Assembly (NCBI RefSeq): GCF_036785885.1
Contig: NC_092322.1
Coordinates: forward strand, 15,212,466 to 15,276,465
Length of the DNA: 64,000 bases
Origin: Coffea arabica
Taxonomy: Eukaryota; Streptophyta; Magnoliopsida; Gentianales; Rubiaceae
Direction: 5' to 3'
Numbering within the stretch: the first letter of the stretch is position 1; the number at the start of each line of letters is the position of its first letter. The notes beneath the pieces were generated by a model. The model made no database searches. It saw only the letters and a list, made by a program, of their open reading frames with translations, and was not told where the DNA came from. Below are positions 25,040 to 36,305 of the stretch, one piece after another. The position numbers and the translations under genes are program-made.

Positions 25040-25147
25040 AATTATTTTTTAAAAAATCATTGAATCGAGGTTGAACCGGTCCGACCGATTGAATCTCGAC
25101 CCTTTCACTTCACCGGTTCAATTAACGGTCCGATTTTTAAAACGTTG
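24089..25147. mobile_element. hAT-type MITE with CCGGTT-rich arms (1,059 bp)
   Basis: Left end CAATGTTTTGAAAATCGG and right end CCGATTTTTAAAACGTTG are inverted repeats with few mismatches. The flanks are a perfect 8-bp duplication, CCTCTAAT at 24081-24088 and 25148-25155. The arms carry repeated 'accggtt'/'aaccggt'. A CT microsatellite (about 24478-24497) and an AT microsatellite (about 25013-25039) lie inside. No transposase. Confidence 0.85.
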
Positions 25148-25155
25148 CCTCTAAT

Positions 25156-26046
25156 CAATAACTGTATCCTTTGAGTCGATCTCTTCAAAGTGCAGCATAT
25201 TTTAATTTTCCTTTTCTTTTTCCAAGTCCAATGATCTTCACTATACTATCCTCGGGCTAATGGCCATTGACCGAGAGTTGGTCCTCATTTTGCCGTTGCT
25301 AAATTTTGGACGTAGAGAGTTTAAGACTGGTAGGTTTTGAAGAAAATAGAGCAATCATCCATTCATTGAAATCTTTAATTGCAGTTTTAACCAGAGACAG
25401 AGGGAAATCATCCCACCAATGCCGTTTTACCTTCTACTTCTAATCCAAGAGAGAGTTTTGCTAGAATATGAGTTGGTGGCCTATTTCTTGTCCTACTCAA
25501 ATGGGAGATCTTACATCAATGAAAGTTATCACATTAGTATCTTCGAACCTTATCTATCAAGTTGCCCGATTCATTGCTATTTTAATTTTTGAACGATATT
25601 GGTAGAGTCACTTTCGAATTCCTACTTCTTTGACCTACTCTAAACCCTACCTTGATGACAGCAAGAATTTCAGTAAAAGCCTTCATCTTTTGGTCGTGCA
25701 ACTCCATTATTTCTCAAGTCGATTAAGTTCCTTAAATTTAGATGATATTTGAGAAGCAGAGGACAAATCCAAAAAAATTCCTTAAAAATTTGCAATTGCA
25801 GAGCCTCAAACTCTGTTTTAAAAATTAAAAGGTATCGCATAGTAGGATTAGTTTGCAAATTCAAGAACAAAATTCAAGAATTTCTGTGCAACTCAAATAT
25901 AGATAGATCAATAACACAGTAGTTAAACAAACAAAGGTCACAGCTTTCCTAACTTATGTCACAAATCAAAACAAAATAAAGAATAATACAAAAAGAATCC
26001 AGAAATCAGAGGAGAGCCTTCCAGCCCCTGAGAAACAGAACTGCTC
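25156..26046. other. Intergenic DNA, includes the 3' flank of the RING gene
   Basis: No gene is supported. The part next to 26046 probably holds the 3' untranslated region of the minus-strand RING-H2 gene. Frames such as 25670-25870 show no recognisable domain. Confidence 0.45.
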
Positions 26047-26901
26047 TTAAAAAATTCTCAATTTGCTTTTCTGTTGAATTCCTTCACGTGTGCAAAGAGG
26101 GCAAACATTCTTCTCCATTAACCACCTTTTGATGCAGTCGGCATGGTACTCATGCCTGCATTCTAGAGTTCCAATTGTCTCCCCATTCTCGTACTCGCAC
26201 TGGCAAACTACGCAAATTTCAGGTTCTTGATCAGCAAGCGTTTGATAATTTCTGATTTCCAGGTGCTCTGAGATGGTTGCTTCTGTCAAGCCACTATTTT
26301 CACTATTCACGCCTTCTGGGACCGATTGTAGTAGGAACTCAACGATTGGGTCATCAGCAGGAATCCTGACGCTGGCAAGACTTCCATCCTCATTGACGAA
26401 CTCCACATCCAGTGCACGTGCGGGACTTTCATCTTCTGATGCAAAGCTCCCAAGAGGGTAGTTCTCCTCTGCGTCCAAATCAAGTATGACAGTCTCGTCT
26501 TCCGGTGAGAAGCTCAAACGGTAGAGGAAGTCCGGTGTCTGATCAGATTCTCGAAGATGGCTCTGGGGCCATTGGAGGTTCTGTTCTTGATTAAGATAGT
26601 AATTGTCGTTCTGATCATAGTACATCGCTTCAGCAGGATGACCGTAGTAGTATTGCAGAGGGCTAGGGAGAAAAAAATCTCGGGAATCATAACCTGGCTG
26701 AATGAATTGAGGATAAACTGGGAAGCCATAAGCTGATGGAACAGGGTAAAAAGGGGTCTGATCAGGCGGGGGGAAGAAAACACACTGTCCGTCGTAAATT
26801 CCCATGTTTTCCTGAATCCTTTGCGGGTAAATTCCCATGTTTTCCTGGTAGTGATGATAATGGTGATGAAGAGCAGGTGAATAGAACTGCTGCCGCTGCA
26901 T
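26047..26901 (-). CDS. RING-H2 finger protein, probable E3 ubiquitin ligase
   Basis: A single-exon frame of 284 residues from the ATG at 26901. The C-terminus (residues 230-270) is a complete RING-H2 finger: CVVC, 14 residues, C, R, H, EY, H, AD, C, 10 residues, CPLC. This is the C-x2-C-x14-C-x1-H-x2-H-x2-C-x10-C-x2-C spacing that binds two zincs and an E2 enzyme. The N-terminal part is rich in Tyr, Pro, Gln and His, with a small tandem repeat (QENMGIY twice, residues 19-36), followed by an acidic middle. There is no membrane segment, so a soluble ligase is inferred. The finger resembles the BIG BROTHER/MBR type (NGETIGTLECRHEYH), but no substrate can be inferred. A TATA box lies upstream at 26980-26989. 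Confidence 0.93.
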   Translation of the reverse strand: MQRQQFYSPALHHHYHHYQENMGIYPQRIQENMGIYDGQCVFFPPPDQTPFYPVPSAYGFPVYPQFIQPGYDSRDFFLPSPLQYYYGHPAEAMYYDQNDNYYLNQEQNLQWPQSHLRESDQTPDFLYRLSFSPEDETVILDLDAEENYPLGSFASEDESPARALDVEFVNEDGSLASVRIPADDPIVEFLLQSVPEGVNSENSGLTEATISEHLEIRNYQTLADQEPEICVVCQCEYENGETIGTLECRHEYHADCIKRWLMEKNVCPLCTREGIQQKSKLRIF

Positions 26902-26978
26902 CTTTCCTGGAGGGTTTTTTTTTGGAAGAATGATGCTCTAGTATGAATAATGTGAAGCTAACGTTATGACCTCTGATT

Positions 26979-26989
26979 CTTATATAGGA
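26979..26989 (-). promoter_or_regulatory. TATA box of the RING-H2 gene
   Basis: The minus strand reads CCTATATAAGA about 80 bp upstream of the ATG at 26901, a good match to the plant TATA consensus at a plausible distance. Confidence 0.6.
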
Positions 26990-27271
26990 ATTGTAGAATC
27001 CACATCTGGTTAGGACATGGGATTTTATCTGGAAGAGTTCGCTCAGGATTAGGAAAACAGGTTTTGGAAACTTTCCTTTCTTTTTTCTTCTGATTGCCGT
27101 CAAAGAAGAGGTAAAAACTGAACTCAAAACCTTGTGCCTCTAAATACATCATCCACCTCGAAATTTCAGCATATGCTGATTGGATAATATATTACTGACA
27201 GCAAGACTTCTAAACCTAAGGAAAAACTAGGAGCAAAGTATTGAAACAAAATTAATAAAAACTAGGAGCTT

Positions 27272-30200
27272 TTAATTGAAAGTAAGTACATGGTGGGCTC
27301 GCTGATGAGTTAATACAAATTGACGAATCGTTTTAAAGCAACCGATTATTTCACAAAAGCAAAACCAGTTCCGCAAATACCAAACAAATCCTCTTAAAAG
27401 TGAAAACATCAGCATGCACACGAAAGCTGAATCCAATCTTAAACAGAACACAGCAGGAGACCCACAACCGCGGTATCCCACTGCCTTCTGAAATCCTAGC
27501 ACAGGCAGGTTCCACCAAGGGCTAAAGACAAGAGTAGACTCCCCCACCATAACTGACAAAGCGTCTTTAGTGCAAGTAGCGAATCTATAAGTCACCTCGG
27601 CCTTGACATGTATGGAGGAGCCATCATAAGCAGCTGATGCAGGATCAGCAGGTACGGACTCCAACAACTGTTGGAGTCTTGAGTAGTGTGGTGTTCTTTG
27701 CTGCGCTCCTGGGACCAATATAACAAACAACAGAAATGAGAACTTTACTGAAGAACATGCTACAGAACATCAGAGGCTGCAGCATGTACCTGCAGCACCC
27801 ACGGACCATAAATAAGAGGTTTTTGCAACATCATCAGATGCTGCAATTGACATTGTAAAATGATGACAGAATCACCTAGGACAAAAGAAAAAAGAACAAG
27901 AGGTACAAGAAATAGGTTCTTTGTCACCTCTCTTTGACGATAATGTGGCCTACATTATCAGATGAGACCTAGAGGTACATAGTACCGTCAAGCATCATGC
28001 ATCATGTAGAAACTCCAGTTTCACAAGATGCAAACTATCCACAGATGCCCAGTATCTCTAGCTGGGCTCTCTACATTGACTTGACTTCAGAACTATAAAT
28101 AGATCTTGAAGCTTGTGCAACGACCAGAATTGTCATCAGAAATTATGAGATCTACCTCTTTCTTGATTTCCAGCAGCATTCCTGATATCCTCCAATGGTC
28201 TGTTAGTAGTAAAATCCAAATTGTATGCAGCATTCGTACTGTCATAGACGTTCCCCTGCAATTTCATGAATTTCAATAAGCAACACGTGAGATATTCATT
28301 AAAAACTGAAGGAAAAGCAGCAGGTTTCCAAGAAATTTTAACGTTGTCGGAGCCTTACCATTGGGAAAATACTAGTGGAGTTTCCTTGTATGTCAGATGC
28401 ATCGGGCAACACTAAAAGATGATGCAAGTCTGTCGGATGTTGCGCGTAACCAGGAATATTGTCACCATTCCAGGTCTGGTTGCTAGTGTTGTATTCAGTG
28501 CATAAACTCCCAGCAAACACATGCTCAGATCCACTAGAATTGCTCGGTCTATATAAGCCACCAGTATGCATTTGTTCAGGTCCACAAGATTGAGCAGTGA
28601 AATTCAGTGGAGCATCAAGGTCATTAAGTTCTAAAAAGCCACTGTCCTCTTGTAGACGCATGTTGTTTGTAGTATAGCCAATTTGATAATTATCAAACAA
28701 ATTAAGTCCACCTCCATTGAGCTCAGCCAAGTTACTGAGGTCTTCTAGACCACCAAATAGATCACCTCCATCTGAATGAGGGATAGCTTCCGCAGCTCTT
28801 CCTTGACCAAGATCACCAAGCTTCTCATAGAGAAATGTAATACCAATCAGCAATTATTAATTACCTATTATATATTATAAATTATATGCATCAAATTAAT
28901 ACAGCATCATCTCTATGTTAGAGCATTTTATATAAAAAATTTGCATTTTACCAATCACTATGCAATTTTGGAAAAAAATTTTACACTAGTAGGAACTTCA
29001 ATGTTCCCTACAACAACATCCACAACCCAGAGAGACAGGGATGTCCTGTACACTTTAGTAAACACCAATGAAGTGCTTAAGCAGGAGATGCTCCGTAGTT
29101 TACAATGTAGCATTGAGATCATTTGAGAGTTGAATTGAAAAACAAATAAACCTAGAAGACTCTCTACCAATGTCATTACACCAACCACCTGGAATGCACA
29201 AAGGCAAGAGGCATAAAGCAAATCAGAAACATAGATGAGTGCTAATCATAGATGGCCACTAGGACTATATCAGCTATAATCTATCACTTGACATAGTCTA
29301 TGACCCATTCAAAATAATGATTAGACTCGAGGATTAAGATAAAAATAGCAACAGACAATTGAAAGCAACATGGATTAAGATGGACTTTAATGTTTAGGTA
29401 CAACAGTTATTCAATGGGCAGGATAAAATCTAGCTGTTGAAACCTAAACTTAGTAACTTATGTATTGGACCACCACAACCTTGAACCTCAGATTTGAGTT
29501 AAAAGCCAAATCCTAAGAAGCATGCATAGACTCCAGACCTCTACAACCCGGACGACAAAAGAAGTAATAATGAACATCAATGACCTAAAGGCAAAAAAAA
29601 AAAAAAAAAAAAAAAGTAATAATGGACAAGAAAAAAATCCTTAGAATACCAGAATCACAAACTATATCTATACGAGCAGCACAAACGGCTTTCTCAATAG
29701 TACAAGATCAGATCTCTTTACTGGATGTAGACTACAATATTACAGTTCTCACAATTATTCTACATAACATTTGTCATTTATCAGCACAAATTGTCTTGGA
29801 AAACTACACAAACCAAACTTGGAGGTGACCCTTCTTTCAGTGACACTTTCTCTGCATGATTTAAAATCTAAGCATTCAAACCATTACCGAGAACATTCAG
29901 TTACAAGAAAATAAGAATGAGAAAGATATTATGATCCAAATTTTAAACATCCAAAATACATAATTGTAGGCCTATTGTTCTACCCCGCCCCCATCATCGT
30001 ACCTCATGCTTGCTAATAGTTTCTATCCTCCTGAATATTCTAATTTTCATTTATGATTACCCAACTAACATAGAGCCAAAACCTTGAAAACATGGAAAAA
30101 TAGACAGTAAAAATGAAGAAACCTTTAAAATATATATGAATGGAAAAGGAAGATGTATATCCCCTACAGCTGAGAGTACATTCCCCTTGAAACATTTAAA

Positions 30201-32250
30201 ACCACTTTGAGTTCCTTCTCAAACTTAGTAACACTAAACCATTCACCCACCTCAACAACTGATCTACTTTTATAGATGGCATCTCAATAAGACACTATAA
30301 AGCATATTCTTTCACCCAGTCCAGAATAAACAAACTCCAGAATTGATCAAACCAAAAATAAAAAAGGAGTTGTCAACATTTCAACTGTTATTTGCATTAC
30401 ATTTAATCAGGCGAAAGAAAGTGAGTCAAAAGTTATAACTAGCAATTCCACCTGCACCAACGCATCCGATCCGACAGAGAAAGAAATAAAGATAACAAAA
30501 TAAGGAAAAACACACCTATACACAATGAATAATCATACAAATAGCCATAGCTACACATGTCACACCATATCACGCTACATAAACATCAAGAAATCAGAAG
30601 GTATTACATACCTCAATATTTCCATTAACAGTGGGGAGCAAAGGGCTATCTTCTGAGAAAGCTGCAAGCAAATGAAGAATATCATCATCTGGTGGGTCCA
30701 TGTCCATGCCATTACCAGAATGGCTAGCTGAGGTTAGACCAGCTTCACTTAAAGACCATCCAGATGCACTCCCAGCGTCAACCACTCTTGTGACCATTGA
30801 ACTATTCTGACCATTCGAGAGAACCGTATCTTTGGAAGGCTGAACAAAGGAAGGTCCAGGTTCATTTGGGCGCATTAGGGGTGCATTTCCAAGGTCAACC
30901 AAGCTAATGGCAGCAGAAGAGTTATCATTTTCAGGCTGCACAGGTTCTACAGTTGATGGGCCACCAGGTAACAAAGAGTCAACAGGAATCTCTTCATCAT
31001 CATCCCAGTCCTCTTCTCTAAAAGGCGCTCCATACGATGCACCATTTTTAGGTCCTGGTCCACTCTTGTGGAAGAGTTTGCACAAAACATACGCATCCTG
31101 GAAGACATGGGAGTGAGACATCAACTTGAATCAGATGACAGATGTATACCCGCCAGCTAATAAGATTGATAATAAAAGACGACGAATATCTAATAACAAA
31201 CATAAAAGGCAGTAAGCAAAAGAGTATATTTTTTAGTTGGGGGGATACTTTCTTAAAAGCTCCACTAGGACTCAGTCATAAACAAAATGAGGTTACATTA
31301 GTGATTCAAAATTCAGGTTCATTCAGTCAATTTGAAATATTTAAACAAACAAGAACCTTAAATTTGAACTTCATTGGCATGCAAAGATGCAAGTTGCAAT
31401 GATCATTCCATCCCGTAGAAAAGGAAACAAAGAATAACAAAGAGATTAGAGTCAAAAATAATATTTAATATGGCCTCAATCAATATTAATAGAAGAATAC
31501 AAGAAAGCAGGACAGCTATGTTTCTCAAATGAGCCAAAATTTAAAAATTAAGCTAACTTGAGTATAACCAGACCTGAGCATCCCCCATATCAGCCAAGTT
31601 CCTATCTTCAATCCTGTATTCATGTATCACCCAATCAGTTCTTTGCCCGCGTGGAGCACAGCCTTTGTGGAACACCAAGGTCTTAACCATTCCAACACTG
31701 TTCTTATTATAAGTAACAGGTCTATCCTTTCCTGTGGTCTTCCAGTATCCAGTTTCAGTTGAACGGTTCATTCTTGACCCGCTTGCATACTTCCTCTCTC
31801 TTGGGCAGAAGAAATACCATTCAAGATCCTTACTTTTCAAGCAAGATTTATCTGATAAAGAAATTCAAGTTACTGAGAAGTTTTTGTAGTTTATAGAAGT
31901 GACAAAGGATGGAAACAAAGAACAAATCTGAGCAGGTCCTGCTACTAACAAGACAGGTCACATGCAAGGATGATGCATATTGTGCTTCCAAAACGATAAA
32001 TAAATATGATACCATCATTTCAGAAAAGTGGGAGGTGGGTGGGGAGGGAAGGGAAGCAACTAAACAAATTAAAGATTAGAGAAAAATAAGTACCAGGAAG
32101 ATCCCATGGAGAGAATTTGTAAATGTTGAGCTCTGATATGGCTTCAAAAGGAATTTTCTTTCCCATTACCTTCCGTTTCAGATAGTACATAACCAGCTCA
32201 ACATCAGTTGGATGAAAGCGAAATCCAGGAGGAAGGGACGTCCTCACCAT
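27272..32250 (-). CDS. NAC transcription factor with hydrophobic C-terminus (NAC082/NAC078-like), seven coding exons
   Basis: Coding exons on the minus strand: 32250-32094, 31851-31574, 31097-30612, 28823-28359, 28255-28156, 27840-27790, 27708-27272. Frames join at every junction, giving 657 residues. The fourth exon's acceptor (ctatgag|AAG) is weak and could be 3 bp further on. Residues 1-150 are a complete NAC domain ([87 protein letters not shown]), the DNA-binding and dimerisation fold. The acidic middle is a likely activation region. The last exon has [13 protein letters not shown], like the tails of membrane-tethered NACs, then a hydrophobic stretch at about 600-640 ([17 protein letters not shown]). 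Such NACs are held at the ER or another membrane and released by proteolysis under stress; tethering here is inference. The ATG at 32250 is the first in frame before the domain. Confidence 0.92.
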
Positions 32251-33610
32251 CAAGAATGACCTCAGAACGTCCCCCAAGAGAATAACTTCTTAACAACAGT
32301 AACAATCTTCTCAAAGCTCTGTGTCTGACAAAAAGCAATACCAAACCGTTTCCAAGACAATATTGTACTTCGTCGGAGAAGCAAATAGTTAACCAGATGA
32401 AGAAAAAGGAAACTAAAAAGAAAAGCACTAGAAGAAGATATATGTACGCCACAAACCCCAACACAATACCCTCCTCCCTCCTAACTAAGTCAGCCAACGT
32501 CAAGTCCAATGCCGAAATAAGACCTTCCGATGGCACCACAGCCTTCCCTGGTTCATGAAACAGAAAGCGCCCCAGAAAAACAAATGATACTTCTTCAAGG
32601 AACCAAAAGACATCTGGCGTGCAGTACAAAACCTATATCATCCAAAGAATCAATTAGCTACTTACCAAAATAGTGCAACTAAAATAAAACACTCGAGATG
32701 TGTTTAACTCCATTTATTGCAAGCTAGATAACATACATCCAAAATCAAAACTCTTTAGGTGAAAATCGCCTCACATTAGAAAAAAAAATTTATTCAACAT
32801 TCATCAAGATGGTGGAAGTTGAAGCCACAAAAAACTTGCACACGTTTGCTACGTATATTACCACAACACTGTAGAAATCCATAGCATTTTAGGCATTAAA
32901 AACAATAAAAAAAAGTTTCATTTTCATCCATCCAATCCATTCAAACACATAAACTGAATCCATTCTACGGAACTTTTTTCAAGCCCAAATAAAGTATAGC
33001 ATGAAAGCACTCAACCCCTAACCACCAAAAACACTGGCAAGACCAGATTAGAATAAGTTACACTGTGCAGATACTAGTAAAAAAGCCACAAACAAGATAA
33101 ACTCTCGCATCAAATAATAAAGCCTCCTAAAACCCATTGAATATGCCCAAAATACTGGAAGCCCAGATAAAAATAAACATCAAAAGCAATCCAGGACACT
33201 CCAAACTTCCGCCGCCAGCCACCCCCCCTCCTCCGGTTATCAAGTAATCAAAAAACAAATGAAATTACCAATAGTTTTATCCAACATGAAAAAAACATCC
33301 AACAGCAGCTCTCCTCAAATTATTCATCAAACAGATACTAAAAAGGCAGCGAAACCCTAGAAAACCCCCAATTGATGGCAAATTGAGCATTGAAAACATA
33401 AAATCTGAACGCCGACCGATGGTAAATTGAACCACGAAAACATAAACATCGATAAAATATGAGGGCTGCATTAAAAAGAAGGCTAGATTACTCACCCTAA
33501 TGGGCGACGAACGGGAGAGGCGAGACGGAGAGAGAAAACGCGTGATGAGATAGTATGTGGGAAGAAGCAAATGCAAATGAAAGAGAGTGAAAGTGTTGGG
33601 AAATGAGGGG
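32251..33610 (-). promoter_or_regulatory. 5' leader of the NAC gene with an intron
   Basis: A TATA box (minus strand TCTATATAAA, 33611-33620) is followed by a pyrimidine-rich leader. A consensus donor, ATTAG|GTGAGT, ends the first leader exon at about 33496. A good acceptor, ttttgtcag|ACACAG, begins the second at about 32327, leaving a roughly 75-base leader before the ATG. The joined leader has no ATG but has a frame open across the junction that runs through the main start codon out of frame, ending within the NAC coding region near 32204. Confidence 0.6.
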
Positions 33611-33620
33611 TTTATATAGA

Positions 33621-36156
33621 GACAGAGAAGAAGCTCAGGACTCACTCAGGGGGTTCAAGGAAAAGTGTGAAAGGAGGGAAGCTTCAGAAGTACACCTTGA
33701 GCTCTGATTGGTTTGGCTTATTTCATTAATCGGAGGGTTTTAACTTTTTTTTTAAGTAAATAAATGAGTGTTCACTGAGCAGAGGGGTTATCACTTTTAT
33801 TACTCCTATTAGGAAAATGCTATCCTTGGGTATCGATCGTCTAATGATTTAAACTCTTCAGATAATTTGAAAATTAATTACCCTTATTCTATATTTAATA
33901 GTAAATTTAATTTCATCGATACGATACCTAGAGGGGATTATAGAATTCTCCAATTAATTATAAGGTAAATGAATATTCGCTAATCAAATGGTTTAAAAAA
34001 TAAATAATTAATCCACGAGATTGAGAGCTATCTTAGCCATAGCTATTAAACTCAATCTGAGAGTGGGTTAACGGGTTATTGATTGCACTAAAAGGTCGAC
34101 GATTGAAACTTTTAATTGATGTAATATATTTAAATATAATATTTCGCAATTCTTAACACAAGACGTATGGTAAAAAGAATAAGTAAATTTTGTTGCAATA
34201 CAAAAATAAATAAAATATGCTATAACAAAATAAGAATAAGTAATATATTTTCACTTCTGTAGCTCCTTCACTTGCTTGAGGTGGTTTGGAGAAGGCAAAC
34301 TTCACTTGTTCCTTCCATGATGGTCTTATGTCCTTCTAGTTCTTTCTTTCTCTTCTGCTAATGGTGATTTCTTGGAGGTTTTCTATTGGTACCATTCTTC
34401 TTGGTCTTAGGCATATTATGAGAACTTGTCTATTGGGGTCAAGAGGATGTAGACACTCCACCTTCTCATTTTGGCATAAAAATTTCATTTTTGCTGCATA
34501 TGGTAGTCTTGCCTTCTTACTTGGTCTGTTCCTGGAAAGTTCTCCTAGTTGAGGCATTGTGATGGTCTTTGAGAGTGACTACATAGGAGTTCCTTTAGGC
34601 TGCTACTTGCATAATCTTCCAATCTCCTATAGCAACTAAATTACTCAATTCTATGCTAACAAGCGCTCTTAACTCAATATGAGCCATGTTCGTTTCTATG
34701 CTTTTTTGTAGTCACCATATTAATTTACTTTTACTATAAATGTTTAAATTAATTTTATATACACTGTCAATGTATATACTATCACCATTACATAATGACA
34801 TATATGCAAAATTGAATTTGAAATCCAAATTATTTGAATTTTTTTAACTACAGGGTACAAAATTTGAAATCCCACCTACAGTCTAAAGAGGGGTTTTAAA
34901 TCCTTTTTGGTGGCCAACTTACCTAAAACAAGATGGTTAAATTCTTAGTTTCCTTGATTACCATAACTTCAAAATAGCAACTAAGGTAACAATAATATAC
35001 TATGTACATAAGAAATCAAAGATAAAGGAAAAAAATTCAACCATAATATAAATTGAAGAAATTTAGGGCACAATTTTGAATTCCTTGCATTGATAGTAAA
35101 TAGAATGAAACAAAATCTAATCTTCACATTTAGCTTTATGCTTTGTCTTTATTATTAAAACATTTTATCTCTAATTATCATCCATTCATTTTCAGTATGC
35201 TTATTAATATAATATTATTTTGCAATTGTGCCTCACGTTGGTTCACCTCTGCCTCCTATTGGCGTAGTCACATTCAAGTGCGGGCAACCTTAAAGAATTT
35301 TTAAAATTGGCTTGAAAAATTATAAATTTTCAATCTTGTCCTATAATTGCACCCCCTAAAATTTCTAAAATTTCCTATGTTCCTTTACTTTGCCTCCCTA
35401 AGTTCTTGAATCTACAATTATCACTTAGTTTATAAATGATGACATATTTGAAATGAAGACAAGTACTAGTTGAAAATTTAGAAAAAAAAAAAAAAAAAGA
35501 GAATTTCAAAACTATAAGTACATAAAAATAAATGTAAAAAATTTTGTTGGTCTGCAGCACAAAGAAAAATATCATCTAGTTGTTATTGTTGAAAAACACT
35601 AAATAATTTTAACCAAATTCACACCATTATCATACTAACTATTAATCACACCATTATCATACTAACTATTAATCACACCATTATCATACTAACCAAGTTC
35701 CAAATTTGTTTGGAAAGGAAGATTTGCAAACAAAATTTCAAATTTTTTTCTACTTACATCATAAACACAATTTTCAATCACCTTTTTATCTCACATACAT
35801 CCATCACAAAAAGTACCACAGTAATTATCTCAAATAAATATTTCAAATAGCCTCCTATCCAAACAAATCGAATGTTTTTAACAAAAAATTTTGTCTTAAT
35901 CCTAATAATTGCCTCTCTAACCTTGAATCCTCACTCCATCACTGTTCCCTCCCAAACTTTAATCTTAGGTTCATCTTTGAACTTCATTGAGTTCGAGTTC
36001 GACATGTAAAATATGGCAGGACTTTGCCCTCAAATGGAAGTTTCAATGCTTACGTTAATATATTCTAAAGAAATAAGCTCTTAAAATAAAGAAAATACTT
36101 GAATAAAAATGGAATAAATGAAAAGAAAATGAAAATTTGTCCTTTCTTTTATGGAT
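33621..36156. other. Intergenic DNA with short repeats
   Basis: No gene is supported. It contains a partial copy of the 36.2-kb MITE family at about 34750-34840 and a 27-bp tandem repeat at 35620-35692. The minus-strand frame at 34336-34557 (73 codons, basic) has no recognised family and may be retrotransposon debris. Confidence 0.45.
35620..35692. repeat. 27-bp tandem repeat, nearly three copies
   Basis: The unit 'cacaccattatcatactaac' plus 'tattaat' repeats exactly at 35620, 35647 and 35674; the third copy is cut after 'actaac'. The lack of changes between units suggests a young expansion. Confidence 0.9.
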
Positions 36157-36305
36157 TAATCTTTCCTACACTGACAGTGTATACACTGTCAACATTGAAT
36201 GAATGATAACTATGCAAAATTTGAATTTGAAATTCAACTTTTGCACACATATTATGTATCTAATGGTAATAGTGTATACACTGTCAGTACATATAAGATT
36301 TACTC
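36157..36305. mobile_element. Small palindromic MITE with 'acactgacagtgta' ends
   Basis: Left part 'tacactgacagtgtataca' and right part 'tgtatacactgtcagtacat' are inverted copies around a core 'tttgaatttgaaattcaac'. The same core and ends recur at 36550-36690, 46040-46190 and 56125-56280, and in part at 21310, 34750, 38420 and 46200-46350. About 150 bp long, no coding capacity. Confidence 0.75.

Noticed and set aside
32204..32629. 141-codon minus-strand frame as an independent gene
   Set aside because: It has no ATG near its start and spans the leader intron and the NAC start; it is treated as a possible upstream frame instead.
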